Source: Streptomyces seoulensis (GTDB lineage Bacteria > Actinomycetota > Actinomycetes > Streptomycetales > Streptomycetaceae). From it: a DNA stretch of 64,000 nt. Positions 43,012 through 55,425 of this stretch are shown here, piece by piece. The translations under genes were made by a program, and so were the position numbers. Positions within the stretch are counted from its first letter, which is position 1. Every line of letters starts with the position of its first letter. The notes beneath the pieces are model-generated. The model was not told where the DNA came from. It did no database searches and worked only from the letters and a program-made list of their open reading frames with translations. The stretch covers positions 124,001 through 188,000 of the forward strand of contig CP054936.1 of NCBI GenBank assembly GCA_013364255.1, read 5' to 3'.

Positions 43012-44649
43012 TCAGTCGGCGGCCGGGGCCGGGGCCGCCAGTCGACGGGCCAGCGCGTCCACGAGCCTGCCCAGTGCGTCCGGTCCGTGCGCGGCGCCGA
43101 AGACGGTGAAGTCGGGCCGTACGAGCACGGCTGTCACACCGTGCTCGGCCAGGTAGGGCAGATAGCGGTCCGCCAAGTCGGCGACGACACCGGGGCCGGG
43201 CGGCCCCGAGCCCTCGCCCGCTGCCACCACGTGCGCGTAGCGTGTGCCCAGACCGTCGAGGAAGGCGCGCCGCCGGTCGTCGAGGAGGGCCGCCGGGTCG
43301 TCGGCCGCGAGCAGGACGAAGCCGAGGCCGATGATGTCGTCCAGCAGCCCGTCCCCGTCGGCGCCGGCCACGCGTGCCTGCGGGAACAGGGTGCCGGCGA
43401 GCGGCAGCGGGCCTCCGTCGCCGGCGCGGTGGACAAGCCCGTCGGACAGGGGGACCGCGCTCGACATGGGCAGCGCGCCCGCGCCCTCACGCCGCCTCCC
43501 GGCCAGCATGATCGCATCCCGGTCCGCCGCGGCGGCCGGATCCGTCACGCAGATCACCTTGCCGAGCTTCACGGACGTGGTGATGGCGTGCCGCACGTGC
43601 GCCCGGCGCTCGGCGGTGTAGGTGTCGAGCACCGAGTCGTCCGCGAGGCCGCGCAGCAACAGGTCCAGTTTCCACGACAGGTTGGCCGCGTCACGGAACC
43701 CCGAGCACATGCCCTGCCCGGCGAAGGGCGGCATGAGGTGTGCGGCGTCTCCCGCGAGCAGCAGCCGGCCCTTGCGCCACTCCTCGGCCCAGCGGGCCTG
43801 GAAGGTGTAGACGGCGTGCCGTTCGAGCGTCGCGTTGTCCGGGCGGACCGAGAACATCTCCAGCATGCGCCACAGCGTCTCTTCGCGTTGCAGCTCCTCG
43901 ATGCTCTCGCCCGGCAGCCGCATGAACTCGAAGCGGCGGTGCCCGGGCCCGGCCGACACCGCGGTCCGCGGCCGCTGCGGATCGCAGATCTGGAGGTTGT
44001 TGGGGCTGAAGTCGCGCGGCTCGTGCAGCACGACGTCGCAGATCAGCCAGTCGTAGAAGAAGCCGAGATCGGTGAGGGTCCCCTCCATGGACTCCCTGAC
44101 GAAGCTCTTGGCGCCGTCGCAGCCGACGACGTAGCGCGCGGTGAACGCGTACTCCTCCCCGTCGGTGTCCTCGGAGAGCACCTCGACCAGGTCGCCGCGG
44201 TCGTCGAGTTCGACGACCTCCTGCCCGCGGACGACCCGCAGGTTCGGGAAGTCGGCGCCGCGGTCGATCAGGGCGGCCTCAAGTCCCGGCTGGTACATGG
44301 CTGTTGCCTGCGGCCAGCCGCAGTGGCCGTTCTCGGCGCTCTCCATGTGCAGCAGGGTCTCGCCGGCGGCGTTCCGCCAGGCGTAGTCCCGCGAGTTCTC
44401 CCCGAACTTGCCGAGGAACGGACCGATGCCGGCGGCCGCCAGGATACGGGCGGCCTCGTCGTCGAAGCCGACGGCCCGCGGCATGGGGTACGGCTGGGAC
44501 CAGCGTTCCACGACCGTGACCCGCCAGCCGCCCCGGGCCAGCAGGATCGCCAGCACCTGCCCCACCGGGCCGTAGCCGACGACGGCCACGTCCGTGTCGG
44601 TGTCGGGGCCCGCCTCAGCACCGGCGACAGTCCGCGTCTGCACCTTCAT
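43012..44649 (-). CDS. FAD-dependent aromatic monooxygenase of the ansamycin cluster
   Basis: This is a 545-residue class A flavoprotein monooxygenase. GYGPVG at 25-30 is the dinucleotide motif. RYVVGCDGAKSFVRESM is the DG region, and GRLLLAGDAAHLMPPFAGQGMCSGFRDAANLSWKLDLLL the second FAD motif. The C-terminal thioredoxin-like domain is present. It belongs with the hydroxylases found in ansamycin clusters (GdmM, Rif-Orf19 type) that oxidise the aromatic nucleus of the AHBA-derived ring to a phenol or quinone. It is distinct from but related to the catabolic hydroxylase at 19838. The ATG at 44649 is used. It lies 17 bp beyond the amide synthase stop, so the genes are cotranscribed. Confidence 0.88.
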   Translation of the reverse strand: MKVQTRTVAGAEAGPDTDTDVAVVGYGPVGQVLAILLARGGWRVTVVERWSQPYPMPRAVGFDDEAARILAAAGIGPFLGKFGENSRDYAWRNAAGETLLHMESAENGHCGWPQATAMYQPGLEAALIDRGADFPNLRVVRGQEVVELDDRGDLVEVLSEDTDGEEYAFTARYVVGCDGAKSFVRESMEGTLTDLGFFYDWLICDVVLHEPRDFSPNNLQICDPQRPRTAVSAGPGHRRFEFMRLPGESIEELQREETLWRMLEMFSVRPDNATLERHAVYTFQARWAEEWRKGRLLLAGDAAHLMPPFAGQGMCSGFRDAANLSWKLDLLLRGLADDSVLDTYTAERRAHVRHAITTSVKLGKVICVTDPAAAADRDAIMLAGRRREGAGALPMSSAVPLSDGLVHRAGDGGPLPLAGTLFPQARVAGADGDGLLDDIIGLGFVLLAADDPAALLDDRRRAFLDGLGTRYAHVVAAGEGSGPPGPGVVADLADRYLPYLAEHGVTAVLVRPDFTVFGAAHGPDALGRLVDALARRLAAPAPAAD

Positions 44650-44666
44650 CTCTTCGCGCCCCTGTC

Positions 44667-45449
44667 TCAGCCGTTGCCCGAGCCGGCGAGGATGGTCTTC
44701 ACTACGCCCTCGAACTCGGCCTTGTCGATCAGGGTGCGGGTCGTCTCGCGGCCGTCTTCCACCGTCAGCAACCTCCTGCCGGTGAGGACGAGTTGACCGT
44801 TTCTGGTGGCGCGTCCGCGCAGCACGGTCTTCGCGAACAGCGAGTCGTTCACGATCTGTTCGGCGGCGGTGTCCCGCGGGCTGTCCCAGTCGGAGACGGC
44901 GCGGGCCGTCAGCTCGAACCGGTACACCGACCGCCAGTCCCCGGTGGCGGCCCGGCGTTCCAGCACGTGGTGGGCGCCGTCCGCGGTGAGCCGATAGGCG
45001 CACCCGTACTGGTGCTGCACCTCGTCGGTCATCCGCAGCGGCTCCAGGTACGACGGTCCGGCGAAGCCCACGTCGACCAGCCAGGTCGCCCCGTCCAGCC
45101 GGACACCGGTGAAGGTGTGCTCGAAGTCCGGCCCGAACCGCCCGTCGGGCCAGCGCTGGGAAGCGGCCAGGATCGAGACGTCGTAGCCGAGTTCGGCCAG
45201 GAGCCTGCGGAACAGGCCGCTCAGATCGTGGCACACGCCGCCCGCACCGCCGACGACGATCGCCCGGAACGCGGCATCGACGTCGATGTCGACGACGTTG
45301 CGGAAGCCGGTGAAGCTGTTCACGAAGTGACTGCTGTCGTAGGGCAGCGTCATCAGGTGGTTCTTGTGCAGTCGGCGCAGCGTCTCGATGTCGGGCTCGG
45401 GGACCTCTGTGAAACCCAGCCGGCGCAGGTACGTCTCCACCTCGAACAT
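44667..45449 (-). CDS. Ansamycin amide synthase (arylamine N-acetyltransferase family, RifF-like)
   Basis: This 260-residue enzyme of the arylamine N-acetyltransferase fold takes the finished chain from the last ACP as a Cys thioester and closes the macrolactam with the aryl amine of the starter. The triad is Cys73 (in GGVCHDLSGLF), His111 (in FEHTFTGVRL) and Asp126 (in WLVDVGFAGPS), the numbering I recall for RifF. The usual RGGxC(F/Y)E around the Cys is altered to GAGGVCHD. The start lies 4 bp after the PKS stop, with GAGAAGGG as ribosome site. Absence of a thioesterase in the PKS and presence of this gene define the cluster as ansamycin. Confidence 0.92.
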   Translation of the reverse strand: MFEVETYLRRLGFTEVPEPDIETLRRLHKNHLMTLPYDSSHFVNSFTGFRNVVDIDVDAAFRAIVVGGAGGVCHDLSGLFRRLLAELGYDVSILAASQRWPDGRFGPDFEHTFTGVRLDGATWLVDVGFAGPSYLEPLRMTDEVQHQYGCAYRLTADGAHHVLERRAATGDWRSVYRFELTARAVSDWDSPRDTAAEQIVNDSLFAKTVLRGRATRNGQLVLTGRRLLTVEDGRETTRTLIDKAEFEGVVKTILAGSGNG

Positions 45450-45453
45450 CCGG

Positions 45454-48400
45454 TTACTTTCCCTTCTCGATGTGGTCCCACTTGGCCAGCAGCTCGCGCA
45501 GCCGCGAGACGGCCTGCGCACGTGCCGCGTCGTCGTGCAGCGCCGGGGTGAGCGCCGATTCCAGCTTGCCGATCTCTTCGGCGACCGTTTCCGATGGGAC
45601 GGTGAGACCGGGTTCCAGTTCGTCCAGCATCAGCTCGGCGATCATGCCCGCGGTGGGGAAGTCGAAGATGAGCCCCTGCGGCAGGCCGAGCCCGGACATC
45701 CGGTTCAGCCGGTTGCGCAGTTCGAGTCCGGTCAGCGAGTCGAAGCCGATGTCGAGGAAGGCGACCCCGTCCTCGACCTCTGTGGAGCCCGCGGCATGGC
45801 CGAGCACCTGTCCGGCCTCCGCCAGCACCCGGTCGGTCAGCGCCGTCAGCCGCTCCTGCGGGGCCAGCTGCGACAGCCGCGCCCGCAGGGCCGCGCCGTC
45901 GTCCCCTGCCGTCGTGTCCGCACCGGCGCCCGCATCGGCGCCCGCATCGGCGCCGGTGGCGGTGAGAGCGGCGACCTCGGGCAGTTCCCGCAGCAGCGGA
46001 CGCTCCCTGGCGACCGTGTAGGACGGGGCGAACCTCGACCAGTCGATGCCCGCGACCACGAGGTGTCCCTCGTCGCGTGCCATCGCCTGGCCCAGGGCGC
46101 GCACCGCGAGTTCCGGCCGCATCAGCTCGACGCCGACCTCCGCGAACTCTTCGGCCACGGCGGCGTCGACCATGCCCCCGCCGCCCCAGGCGCCCCAAGC
46201 CACGGCGGTCGCCGGCTTGCCCGCAGCGCGCCTGCGATGCGCCAGCCCCTCCACGAAGGCGTTGGCGGCCGCGTAGCCTCCCTGGCCCGCGCCTCCCCAG
46301 GCCGCCGCTCCGGAGGAGAACAGGACGAAGGCGTCCAGCGGGTGATCGGCGAGCAGGGCGTCCAGATGCACGGCACCGGCGACCTTCGCCCGGCCCACCT
46401 CGGCGAACTCCGCCACGGTGCTGTCCGGCAGCTGCCTGGGCTCTTGTGCGGCGCCGGCCGTGTGGAAGACAGCGGAGACGGGCGCGTCGGACGGCACCGC
46501 CGCGATCGCCTCCGCGAGCGCCGCCCGGTCCGTGACGTCGCACGCCGCGATGGTGACGCGGGCGCCGAGCGCTACCAACTCCGCTTCCAGCGCGTTCGCT
46601 CCCTCGGCGGCCCGGCCGCGACGGCTGAGCAGCAGCAGGTGCTCGGCGCCACGGCCCGCGGCCCAGCGCGCCACGTGCGCGCCGATCCCTCCGGTGCCGC
46701 CGGTGACGAGGACCGTACCGCGCGGCGCCCGGGGCTCCTCCGCCGCGATGCCGTCGCCGTCGTCGTCTGCCACGGCGGTGGACGCGGCGCGGATCATGCG
46801 GCGCGCGTACGCCCCGGTGGGCCGGATCGCCACCTGGTCCTCGCCGTCCTCTCCGCGGAGCACGGCGACCAGCCGGCCCAACGCGGTCTCGTCCGGCTCG
46901 GCGGCCACATCGACGAGCCCGCCCCAGACCCTGGGATGGTCGAGGGCAAGTACCGTGCCCAGCCCCCAGACCGCGGGCTGGGACTCGCTCCTCACCTCCC
47001 CGTCCTCCTGGACCGCGACGGCCCCTGAGGTCAGGCACCACAGCGGCGCGGTGACGTCCAGGTCCTTCAGCGACTGCACGAGGGTGACGGTGGCCGTCAT
47101 ACCCCTGGACAGCGAGGCGTGCTCCGGGTCGGGCCGCTCGTCCAGTGCCAGCAGGGACAGCACCCCGGCCGGTGTGCCCGGCTCCGCGTCCAGACGCGCC
47201 CGGACGAGCTCGGCCAAGCCCTTGCGGCCCTCACCGTCCACGTCGACCCGTACGACGCGGCCGCCGTGCGCGGTCAGCGCACCACTCGTCGCCTCCGCCA
47301 TGGCCTCGGCGTGCCCCGCGGGCGCCAGCAGCAGCCATGGGCCGGCGTCGGCCGCGCCCGCCGCAAGCTCGGGAGCGACGGGCCGCCAGACCATCCGGTA
47401 GCGCCAGCCGTCCAGCACCGCCTGCTCCTGATGGCGGCGGCGCCACGAGGACAGGGCGGGCAGCACTCCGTCCAGGGCCGCGGCGTCGAGCCGCAGGGAC
47501 CGCGCCAGCGACTCCGCGTCGCCGCTGTCCACGATCTCCCAGAACGCCGCATCGGCCGGCTCGGCCACCGTTTCGGAGACGGCGGGTCCGTCACCCTCGA
47601 TCCAGTAGCGCTGGTGCTGGAAGGCGTAGGTGGGCAGGTCGATCCGGCGTGCACCGGTACCGGCGAGGACCTGCTCCCAGTCGACGTCGACACCGCGGGC
47701 GTGGAGCCGGGCAAGGGTGGTCATCAGGGCGCGGTCCTCGGGGACGTCCCGTCGCAGCGACGGCACGCATCCCTCCGCCACCATTCCTGACAACACCCCG
47801 TCGGGGCCCAGCTCCAGGAACGTGGTCACCTTCCGGTCCCGCAGCGCACGCACACCGTCATGGAAACGGACCGTGCCCCGCACGTGCTCCACCCAGTACT
47901 CCGGCGTGCACAGTCGCTCGGCGTCCGCGACCTCGCCCGTCAGGTTCGAGATCACCGGGACGGACGGCGCGTGATAGGTGAGTGTGGACGCCACCCGGCG
48001 GAACTCGTCCAGCATCGGGTCCATCAGCGGCGAGTGGAACGCGTGCGAGACCCGCAGCCGCTTCGTCCGGCGCCCCTCCAGGCGGGTCAGCACCGCCTTC
48101 ACCTCGTCCTCCACGCCGGACAGGACCAGCGACGCCTCCCCGTTGATGGCCGCGATGCTCACCCCGGCCGTCAGCAACGCAGCGACCTCGTCCTCCGACG
48201 CCTCGACCGCCACCATCACCCCACCCACCGCCAACTCCTGCATCAACCGGCCCCGCGCCACCACCAACCCCGCGGCATCCTCCAACGACCACACACCCGC
48301 CAGATACGCCGCCACCACCTCACCGATCGAATGACCCACCAGGCAGTCCGGCCGCACGCCCCACGACTCCACCAACCGGAACAGTGCCACCTCGACAGCG

Positions 48401-51400
48401 AACAGCGCCGGCTGCGCATACCGCGTCTCATCCAGTGGAGCCCCGCCCCCGAACACCACCTCCTTCAACGACCTGCCGAGGCTCCCGTCCACCGCCGCGC
48501 ACACCTCGTCGAAAGCCTCCGCGAACACCGGATAGGCCGCATACAGCTCACGCCCCATCCCGACACGCTGCGCACCCTGACCCGTGAACAGCACCCCCAG
48601 ACGACCCGCAACCACGGCTTCCGCACGTATGGAAGCGAGCTGGTCGCGCGCCTCCTCCACCGAACCCGCCACCACCACCGCACGGTGATCAAACCGAGCA
48701 CGAGACGTCGCCAGCGAATACGCCGTATCCGCGAGACTCAGCGCCGGGTTCAGCTCCAGGTGGCGGGCCAGCCGCGCCGCCTGGGCGCGCACCGCTTCCG
48801 GTGTCCTCGCCGAGACCACCAACGGCACCAGACCCTCCGGCGCCCCCGCACGCTCCACCGGAACCGCAGGATCGGCAGGCTCAACCCCCTCCAGAATCAC
48901 GTGCGCGTTGGTCCCGCTGATGCCGAAGGAGGAGACGGCCGCCCGACGCGGGCGCTCCCCCTCCCTCGACCACTCCCGCGTCTCCGTCAGCAACTCCACC
49001 GCACCCGCCGACCAGTCCACCTTCGGCGACGGAGCATCCACATGCAACGTCCTCGGCAGCACCCCGTGCCGCATCGCCTCCACCATCTTGATCACACCCG
49101 CCACACCCGCCGCGGCCTGCGCATGACCAATGTTCGACTTCAACGAACCCAGCCACAACGGACGACCCACCCCAGGACGCTCCTGACCGTACGTCGCGAT
49201 CAGCGCCTGCGCCTCGATCGGATCACCCAACGACGTACCCGTGCCGTGCGCCTCCACCGCATCCACATCAGCGGCCGACAGCCCCGCACTGGCAAGCGCC
49301 TGCCGGATCACACGCTGCTGCGAAGGACCATTCGGCGCCGTCAGCCCATTCGACGCACCATCCTGGTTCACCGCACTGCCCCGCACCAGCGCCAACACCT
49401 CATGACCGTTGCGCCGCGCATCCGACAAACGCTCCAACAGCAGCAGACCCACACCCTCGGCCCACGACGTCCCGTCCGCACCCGCCGCAAAAGACTTGCA
49501 CCGACCATCCGGCGCCAGACCCCGCTGCCGCGAGAACTCCACGAAACTGCCCGGCCGGGCCATGACCGCCACACCACCGGCCAGCGCAAGCGAGCACTCA
49601 CCATTCCGCAACGCCTGGGCCGCCGAATGCAACGCCACCAACGACGACGAACACGCCGTGTCCACCGTCACCGCGGGACCCTCGAAACCGAAGGTGTACG
49701 ACACTCGGCCCGAGACGAAGCTGCCGGCGTTGCCGTTGCCGAGGAAGCCTTCCAGTTCCTCCGGTACGCGGGTGAGGTTGGTGGCGTAGTCGTGGTACAT
49801 GGCGCCGGTGAACACGCCGGTCCGGCTGCCCTTCAGCGTGGTCGGATCGATCCCGGCCCGCTCCAGCACCTCCCACGACGTCTCCAGCAGCAACCGCTGC
49901 TGCGGATCCATCGCCAACGCCTCACGCGGACTGATCCCGAAGAACCCCGGGTCGAACTCCCCCGCGTCATGCAGGAACCCGCCCTCCCGAACATAGGACT
50001 TACCCACCCTGTCCGGATCAGGATCGAACAACCCCGCCACATCCCAACCCCGGTCCTCCGGAAACGCCGTGATGCCCTCACGCCCCTCGACCACCAGCCG
50101 CCACAAATCCTCCGGCGACCCCACCCCACCCGGCAGCCGACACCCCATCGCCACAATCGCGATCGGATCCTCCGACACCGAGACGACAGACACACCCCCC
50201 GCCACCACCGAACCGGCCACCGCCCCCTCACCCACCAACTCCCCGCACAAGAACTCAGCCAGCACACCCGGCGACGGATAATCGAAAATCAACGTCGCCG
50301 GCAACCGCAACCCCGTCACCGCATTCAACCGGTTCCGCAACTCCACCGCCGTCAACGAATCAAAACCCAGATCGTTGAACACCTGCCCAGCACCGATACT
50401 CCCCGCATCCGCATGCCCCAACACCACCGCGACCTCACCCGACACCAACTCCACCACAAGACGCCGCTGCTCGTTGCGGGACAGCGTCGCGAGCCGGCCG
50501 GCCAAGGAGTCCGCGGCGGTCCCGCCGGAGACCGCGGCACTGGTGCGTGCCGTACGGCGCGGCCGGCGGACCAGACCTCGCAGCACTGACGGCAGTTGTC
50601 CGGCACGTGCCTGCTCCGCCAGGGCGGCGAAGTCGAACCTGACCGGCACCAGCGTGGACGCCGTGCCGGACAAGGCGGTGTCGAGCAGGGCCATGCCGTC
50701 CTCGGTGGCCAACGGGAGCACTCCGCCGCGGCTCATGCGCGCCTGGTCCGACTGACTCATCGTGGCGATCATGCCGCCGGACTCGGCCCAGAGGCCCCAG
50801 GCCAGCGAGACGGCCGGCAGTCCCTGTGCGCGGCGCCACTGGGCGAAGGCGTCCAGGAACGCGTTCGCGGCCGAATAGTTGCCCTGTCCCGGGCCACCGA
50901 TCACACCGGCGGCCGAGGAGAACAGGACGAATGCCGAGAGGTTCATGTCGCGTGTCAGCTCGTGCAGTATCAGTGCGGCATCGGCCTTGGGCCGGAAGGC
51001 GGTGCCGATCCGCTCCTGGGTCAGGCTCGCGATCACGCCGTCGTCGAGGACTCCCGCCGCGTGGACGACGCCGGTCAGCGGCGCGTCGGGCGCGACCGTC
51101 GCCAGGAGCTTCTTCACCGCCCTGCGCTTCGACAGGTCGCACGCCACCACGGTGACGCTCGCTCCGGCCGCCTCCAGTTCGGCCGTCAGCTCCTGGACGC
51201 CGGGCGCCTCCGGTCCTCGACGGCTGGTCAGCAGCAGGTGGCGTACGCCGTGCGCGGTGACGAGGTGACGGGCGACCAGTCCGCCCAGGGTTCCGGTGCC
51301 GCCGGTGACGAGTACCGTGCCCGCAGGGTCCAGCACCGTTCCGGTTCCGGTACTTGCCGTGGCGCGCACCAGCCGGGGAATGTGGACGACGTCGGCACGC

Positions 51401-54400
51401 ACCGCCACCTGGGGCTCCCCGGTGGCCAGGACGCCCGCCAGAGCCGGCCGGGACGACTGGAGCTCGTCCACGTCCATCAGCAGGACGCGGTCCGGGTTCT
51501 CGGCCTGTGCCGCGCGGACCAGGCCCCAGACCGCGGCGCCCGCCGGATCGCTCACCTCGGTGTCGCCGCGGACGCCCACCGCACCGCGCGTCACGACGAG
51601 CAGGCGGGTCGATGCGAGTTCCGGCGCGGCAAGGAACGCCTGGACGATGCCGAGGACGCGGCCGACGAGACCCCGGACCCGTTCGGGACTGACGACGCCG
51701 TCGACGGCGTCGACGACCAGTACTTCCGGCATCGACGCGCCGGACCGCACCAGTTCCTCGATGTCCAGGCCCATGGCGACCGGGTGCGGGACGACCGCGG
51801 AGGTGGCCTCGGCCGTCGTCCCGGTCGGCTGCGCGGTCCATTCGACGGCGAACAGGGCGTCCGCCCCGGAATCGGCGCCGACGGCAGCCTTGACCTGGTC
51901 CTCGGCCACCGCCCGCAGTACGAGGGACTCGACCGACGCGACCGGGGCCCCCTCGCCGTCGGCGAGTTCCAGTGCCACCGATTCGGGTCCGGTGGGTGTC
52001 ATGCGCACCCGCAGGGCGGTCGCGCCGGAGGCGTGCAGCGTCAGGCCGTTCCACGCGAACGGCAGGATGAGCTTGCCCTCCTCGGCCTTCCGCTCGGTGA
52101 AGGCCCCGCAGTGCAGCACCGCGTCGAGGAGCGCGGGGTGCAGTCCGAACCCGGCCGCCGCCTCGTCGTCGTCCACCGGAAGCGCGACCTCGGCGTAGAT
52201 GTCCTCTCCGTGGGTCCACAACGTGTTGAGGCCCTGGAACAACGGCCCGTACCCGTATCCGGCGGTCGCCTGGTCCGCGTAGAAACCGGTCAGGTCGACG
52301 GGCCGCGCGCCCTCCGGGGGCCACACGGCGGAGGAGGCGCCGGGAGTCGCCGCGTCGTCGGCCAGCTGGCCTCGGGCGTGGCGGACCCACGGGGCATCGG
52401 AGTCGGCGTCGTCCGGCCGCGAGTACACCGCGACCGGCCGCACGCCGTCCGCGTCCTCACCCACCGACACCTGGACACGCACCGCACCCGTGTCGGGGAT
52501 CACGACCGGCGCCTCGATGATCAGTTCCCGCAGGGAGCGCGCACCCACCTCGTCCCCGGCGCGTACCGCGAGTTCCACCAGCGCGGTGCCCGGCAGCAGC
52601 ACCGTGCCGGCCACCGAGTGGTCCGCCAGCCACGGCTGCGCGGCCAGGGAGAGTCGGCCGGTGCACACGACACCGCCCGTTTCGGGAACGCTGATCACCG
52701 TGTCGAGCAGCGGATGTCCGGTGGCGAGCGCCGGGTCCCCACCGGACGGGGCCGGGTTCATCCAGTAGCGCTGGTGCTGGAAGGCGTAGGTGGGCAGGTC
52801 GATCCGGCGTGCACCGGTACCGGCGAAGACCTTCTCCCAGTCGACGTCGACACCCCGGGCGTGGAGCCGGGCAAGGGTGGTCATCAGGGCGCGGTCCTCG
52901 GGCACGTCGCGCCGCAGCGACGGCACGCACCCTTCCTCGGCCACCATCCCGGAGAGCACTCCGTCGGGGCCCAGCTCCAGGAAGGTGGTCACCTTCCGGT
53001 CCCGCAGCGCACGCACACCGTCGTGGAAACGGACCGTGCCCCGCACGTGCTCCACCCAGTACTCCGGCGTGCACAGTTGCTCGGCGTCCGCGATTTCGCC
53101 CGTCAGGTTCGAGATCACCGGGACAGACGACGCGTGATAGGTGAGTGTGGACGCCATCCGGCGGAACTCGTCCAGCATCGGGTCCATCAGCGGCGAGTGG
53201 AACGCGTGCGAGACCCGCAGCCGCTTGGTCCGGCGCCCCTCCAGGCGGGTCAGCACCGCCTTCACCTCGTCCTCCACGCCGGACAGGACCAGCGACGCCT
53301 CCCCGTTGATGGCCGCGATGCTCACCCCGGCGGTCAGCGACGGAGCCACCTCGTCCTCCGACGCCTCGACCGCCACCATCACCCCACCCACGGCAAGCTC
53401 CTGCATCAACCGGCCCCGCGCCACCACCAACGCCGCGGCATCCTCCAACGACCACACACCCGCCAGATACGCCGCCACCACCTCACCGATCGAATGACCC
53501 ACCAGGCAATGCGCCCGCACCCCCCACGACTCCACCAGCCGAAACAGTGCCACCTCGACGGCGAACAACGCCGGCTGCGCATACCGCGTCTCATCCAGCA
53601 GATCACCGCCCCCGAACACCAGCTCCTTCAAAGACCTGCCGAGGCTCCCGTCCACCGCGGCGCACACCTCGTCGAAAGCCTCCGCGAACACCGGATAGGC
53701 CGCATACAGCTCGCGCCCCATCCCGGCGCGCTGCGCACCCTGACCCGTGAACAGCACCCCCAGACGGCCCCCGACCACCGCCTCCCCACGCACCGACGCC
53801 AACTGCTCCCGCGCCTCGTCCACCGAACCCGCCACCACCACCGCACGGTGATCAAACCGAGCACGAGACGTCGCCAGCGAAAACGCCGTATCCGCGAGGC
53901 TCAGCGCCGGGTTCAGCTCCAGGTGACCGGCCAGACGGCGAGCCTGCGCGGCCACGGCATCGACTGTCCTGCCCGACAGGACGAGTGGCAGCAATCCGTG
54001 CGCGGCAGCCGGCTCGGACGCCTCACTCGCCACGGCCTCCGCTGCCTCTACGCCCTCCAGAATGACGTGCGCGTTGGTCCCGCTGATCCCGAAGGAGGAG
54101 ACGGCCGCCCGACGCGGGCGCTCGCCCTCCCTCAACCACTCCCGCGTCTCCGTCAGCAACTCCACCGCACCCGCCGACCAGTCCACCTTCGGCGACGGAG
54201 CATCCACATGCAACGTCCTCGGCAACACCCCGTGCCGCATCGCCTCCACCATCTTGATCACACCCGCCACACCCGCCGCGGCCTGCGCATGACCAATGTT
54301 CGACTTCAACGAACCCAGCCACAACGGACGACCCACCCCAGGACGCTCCTGACCGTACGTCGCGATCAGCGCCTGCGCCTCGATCGGATCACCCAACGAC

Positions 54401-55395
54401 GTACCCGTCCCATGCGCCTCCACCGCATCCACATCAGCGGCCGACAGCCCCGCACTGGCAAGCGCCTGCCGGATCACACGCTGCTGCGAAGGACCATTCG
54501 GCGCCGTCAACCCATTCGACGCACCGTCCTGATTCACCGCACTGCCCCGCACCAGCGCCAACACCTCATGACCATTGCGCCGCGCATCCGACAGACGCTC
54601 CAACAGCAGCAGACCCACACCCTCGGCCCACGACGTCCCGTCCGCACCCGCCGCGAACGACTTGCACCGACCGTCCGGCGCCAGACCCCGCTGCCGCGAG
54701 AACTCCACGAAACTGCCCGGCCGGGCCATGACCGCCACACCACCGGCCAGCGCAAGCGAGCACTCACCATTCCGCAGCGCCTGGACTGCCGAATGCAACG
54801 CCACCAACGACGACGAACACGCCGTGTCCACCGTCACCGCCGGACCCTCGAAACCGAAGGTGTACGACACCCGACCCGAGACGATACTTCCGGCGGCCAC
54901 GGCTGCCTCGTAGTCGTGGTACATCACCCCGGCGAAGACGCCCGTCGGGCTGCCCTTCAGCGTGGTCGGATCGATCCCGGCCCGCTCCAGCACCTCCCAC
55001 GACGTCTCCAACAGCAACCGCTGCTGCGGATCCATCGCCAACGCCTCACGCGGACTGATCCCGAAGAACGCCGGGTCGAACTCCCCCGCGTCATGTAAGA
55101 ACCCGCCTTCGCGGACGTAGGACTTGCCGGGCAGGCCAGGGCTGGGGTCGTAGAGGCCGTCGACGTCCCAGCCCCGGTCCTCCGGGAACGGTGTGATGCC
55201 GTCACGTTCCTCTGCGACGAGGCGCCACAGGTCCTCCGGCGAGGAGACGCCACCGGGCAGCCGGCACGCGGCCGAGACTATCGCGATCGGTTCGGACGAG
55301 GCCGCGATGACCCGGTCGCGCTCCTCCTTGAGCTGCTCGTTCTCCATGAGCGAGGCACGCAGTGCCGCGACGAGCTTCTCCTCGGACACAGACAT
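45454..55395 (-). CDS. Type I polyketide synthase, last two modules
   Basis: This is a 3313-residue modular PKS. A docking coiled coil covers residues 1-32 ([20 protein letters not shown]). Module 1: KS 35-447 (Cys193 in DTACSSS), AT about 546-865 (GHSIGE and malonyl-type HAFH), DH from about 890 (His926 in [10 protein letters not shown], Asp1091 in LLDAVLH), KR about 1355-1560 (LDD motif, Tyr1507, B-type), ACP Ser1680. Module 2: KS about 1742-2168 (Cys1915), AT about 2266-2585 (HAFH), no DH, KR about 2890-3090 (no LDD, Trp3033, Tyr3041, A-type), ACP Ser3220. There is no thioesterase, and the C-terminus ends in a short helix. It adds two malonyl units: the first gives a double bond, the second leaves a hydroxyl at C3. 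GGAGGA precedes the ATG. Confidence 0.95.
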   Translation of the reverse strand: MSVSEEKLVAALRASLMENEQLKEERDRVIAASSEPIAIVSAACRLPGGVSSPEDLWRLVAEERDGITPFPEDRGWDVDGLYDPSPGLPGKSYVREGGFLHDAGEFDPAFFGISPREALAMDPQQRLLLETSWEVLERAGIDPTTLKGSPTGVFAGVMYHDYEAAVAAGSIVSGRVSYTFGFEGPAVTVDTACSSSLVALHSAVQALRNGECSLALAGGVAVMARPGSFVEFSRQRGLAPDGRCKSFAAGADGTSWAEGVGLLLLERLSDARRNGHEVLALVRGSAVNQDGASNGLTAPNGPSQQRVIRQALASAGLSAADVDAVEAHGTGTSLGDPIEAQALIATYGQERPGVGRPLWLGSLKSNIGHAQAAAGVAGVIKMVEAMRHGVLPRTLHVDAPSPKVDWSAGAVELLTETREWLREGERPRRAAVSSFGISGTNAHVILEGVEAAEAVASEASEPAAAHGLLPLVLSGRTVDAVAAQARRLAGHLELNPALSLADTAFSLATSRARFDHRAVVVAGSVDEAREQLASVRGEAVVGGRLGVLFTGQGAQRAGMGRELYAAYPVFAEAFDEVCAAVDGSLGRSLKELVFGGGDLLDETRYAQPALFAVEVALFRLVESWGVRAHCLVGHSIGEVVAAYLAGVWSLEDAAALVVARGRLMQELAVGGVMVAVEASEDEVAPSLTAGVSIAAINGEASLVLSGVEDEVKAVLTRLEGRRTKRLRVSHAFHSPLMDPMLDEFRRMASTLTYHASSVPVISNLTGEIADAEQLCTPEYWVEHVRGTVRFHDGVRALRDRKVTTFLELGPDGVLSGMVAEEGCVPSLRRDVPEDRALMTTLARLHARGVDVDWEKVFAGTGARRIDLPTYAFQHQRYWMNPAPSGGDPALATGHPLLDTVISVPETGGVVCTGRLSLAAQPWLADHSVAGTVLLPGTALVELAVRAGDEVGARSLRELIIEAPVVIPDTGAVRVQVSVGEDADGVRPVAVYSRPDDADSDAPWVRHARGQLADDAATPGASSAVWPPEGARPVDLTGFYADQATAGYGYGPLFQGLNTLWTHGEDIYAEVALPVDDDEAAAGFGLHPALLDAVLHCGAFTERKAEEGKLILPFAWNGLTLHASGATALRVRMTPTGPESVALELADGEGAPVASVESLVLRAVAEDQVKAAVGADSGADALFAVEWTAQPTGTTAEATSAVVPHPVAMGLDIEELVRSGASMPEVLVVDAVDGVVSPERVRGLVGRVLGIVQAFLAAPELASTRLLVVTRGAVGVRGDTEVSDPAGAAVWGLVRAAQAENPDRVLLMDVDELQSSRPALAGVLATGEPQVAVRADVVHIPRLVRATASTGTGTVLDPAGTVLVTGGTGTLGGLVARHLVTAHGVRHLLLTSRRGPEAPGVQELTAELEAAGASVTVVACDLSKRRAVKKLLATVAPDAPLTGVVHAAGVLDDGVIASLTQERIGTAFRPKADAALILHELTRDMNLSAFVLFSSAAGVIGGPGQGNYSAANAFLDAFAQWRRAQGLPAVSLAWGLWAESGGMIATMSQSDQARMSRGGVLPLATEDGMALLDTALSGTASTLVPVRFDFAALAEQARAGQLPSVLRGLVRRPRRTARTSAAVSGGTAADSLAGRLATLSRNEQRRLVVELVSGEVAVVLGHADAGSIGAGQVFNDLGFDSLTAVELRNRLNAVTGLRLPATLIFDYPSPGVLAEFLCGELVGEGAVAGSVVAGGVSVVSVSEDPIAIVAMGCRLPGGVGSPEDLWRLVVEGREGITAFPEDRGWDVAGLFDPDPDRVGKSYVREGGFLHDAGEFDPGFFGISPREALAMDPQQRLLLETSWEVLERAGIDPTTLKGSRTGVFTGAMYHDYATNLTRVPEELEGFLGNGNAGSFVSGRVSYTFGFEGPAVTVDTACSSSLVALHSAAQALRNGECSLALAGGVAVMARPGSFVEFSRQRGLAPDGRCKSFAAGADGTSWAEGVGLLLLERLSDARRNGHEVLALVRGSAVNQDGASNGLTAPNGPSQQRVIRQALASAGLSAADVDAVEAHGTGTSLGDPIEAQALIATYGQERPGVGRPLWLGSLKSNIGHAQAAAGVAGVIKMVEAMRHGVLPRTLHVDAPSPKVDWSAGAVELLTETREWSREGERPRRAAVSSFGISGTNAHVILEGVEPADPAVPVERAGAPEGLVPLVVSARTPEAVRAQAARLARHLELNPALSLADTAYSLATSRARFDHRAVVVAGSVEEARDQLASIRAEAVVAGRLGVLFTGQGAQRVGMGRELYAAYPVFAEAFDEVCAAVDGSLGRSLKEVVFGGGAPLDETRYAQPALFAVEVALFRLVESWGVRPDCLVGHSIGEVVAAYLAGVWSLEDAAGLVVARGRLMQELAVGGVMVAVEASEDEVAALLTAGVSIAAINGEASLVLSGVEDEVKAVLTRLEGRRTKRLRVSHAFHSPLMDPMLDEFRRVASTLTYHAPSVPVISNLTGEVADAERLCTPEYWVEHVRGTVRFHDGVRALRDRKVTTFLELGPDGVLSGMVAEGCVPSLRRDVPEDRALMTTLARLHARGVDVDWEQVLAGTGARRIDLPTYAFQHQRYWIEGDGPAVSETVAEPADAAFWEIVDSGDAESLARSLRLDAAALDGVLPALSSWRRRHQEQAVLDGWRYRMVWRPVAPELAAGAADAGPWLLLAPAGHAEAMAEATSGALTAHGGRVVRVDVDGEGRKGLAELVRARLDAEPGTPAGVLSLLALDERPDPEHASLSRGMTATVTLVQSLKDLDVTAPLWCLTSGAVAVQEDGEVRSESQPAVWGLGTVLALDHPRVWGGLVDVAAEPDETALGRLVAVLRGEDGEDQVAIRPTGAYARRMIRAASTAVADDDGDGIAAEEPRAPRGTVLVTGGTGGIGAHVARWAAGRGAEHLLLLSRRGRAAEGANALEAELVALGARVTIAACDVTDRAALAEAIAAVPSDAPVSAVFHTAGAAQEPRQLPDSTVAEFAEVGRAKVAGAVHLDALLADHPLDAFVLFSSGAAAWGGAGQGGYAAANAFVEGLAHRRRAAGKPATAVAWGAWGGGGMVDAAVAEEFAEVGVELMRPELAVRALGQAMARDEGHLVVAGIDWSRFAPSYTVARERPLLRELPEVAALTATGADAGADAGAGADTTAGDDGAALRARLSQLAPQERLTALTDRVLAEAGQVLGHAAGSTEVEDGVAFLDIGFDSLTGLELRNRLNRMSGLGLPQGLIFDFPTAGMIAELMLDELEPGLTVPSETVAEEIGKLESALTPALHDDAARAQAVSRLRELLAKWDHIEKGK
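49818..50478. repeat. Near-identical ACP-to-KS junction, copy 1
   Basis: About 660 bp that match 60360-61020 at a constant offset of 10542 bp with only a few base changes. It spans the ACP end, the inter-module linker and the first part of the KS. Confidence 0.85.
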
Positions 55396-55425
55396 ACTTG
55401 AGTTCCTCCGTAGGCCGCGACGGGC

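Noticed and set aside
47860-55098. Two further long antisense frames over the downstream PKS gene
   Set aside because: Same cause. Repetitive Arg/His/Gln/Pro-rich translation, with no start signal or known motif.
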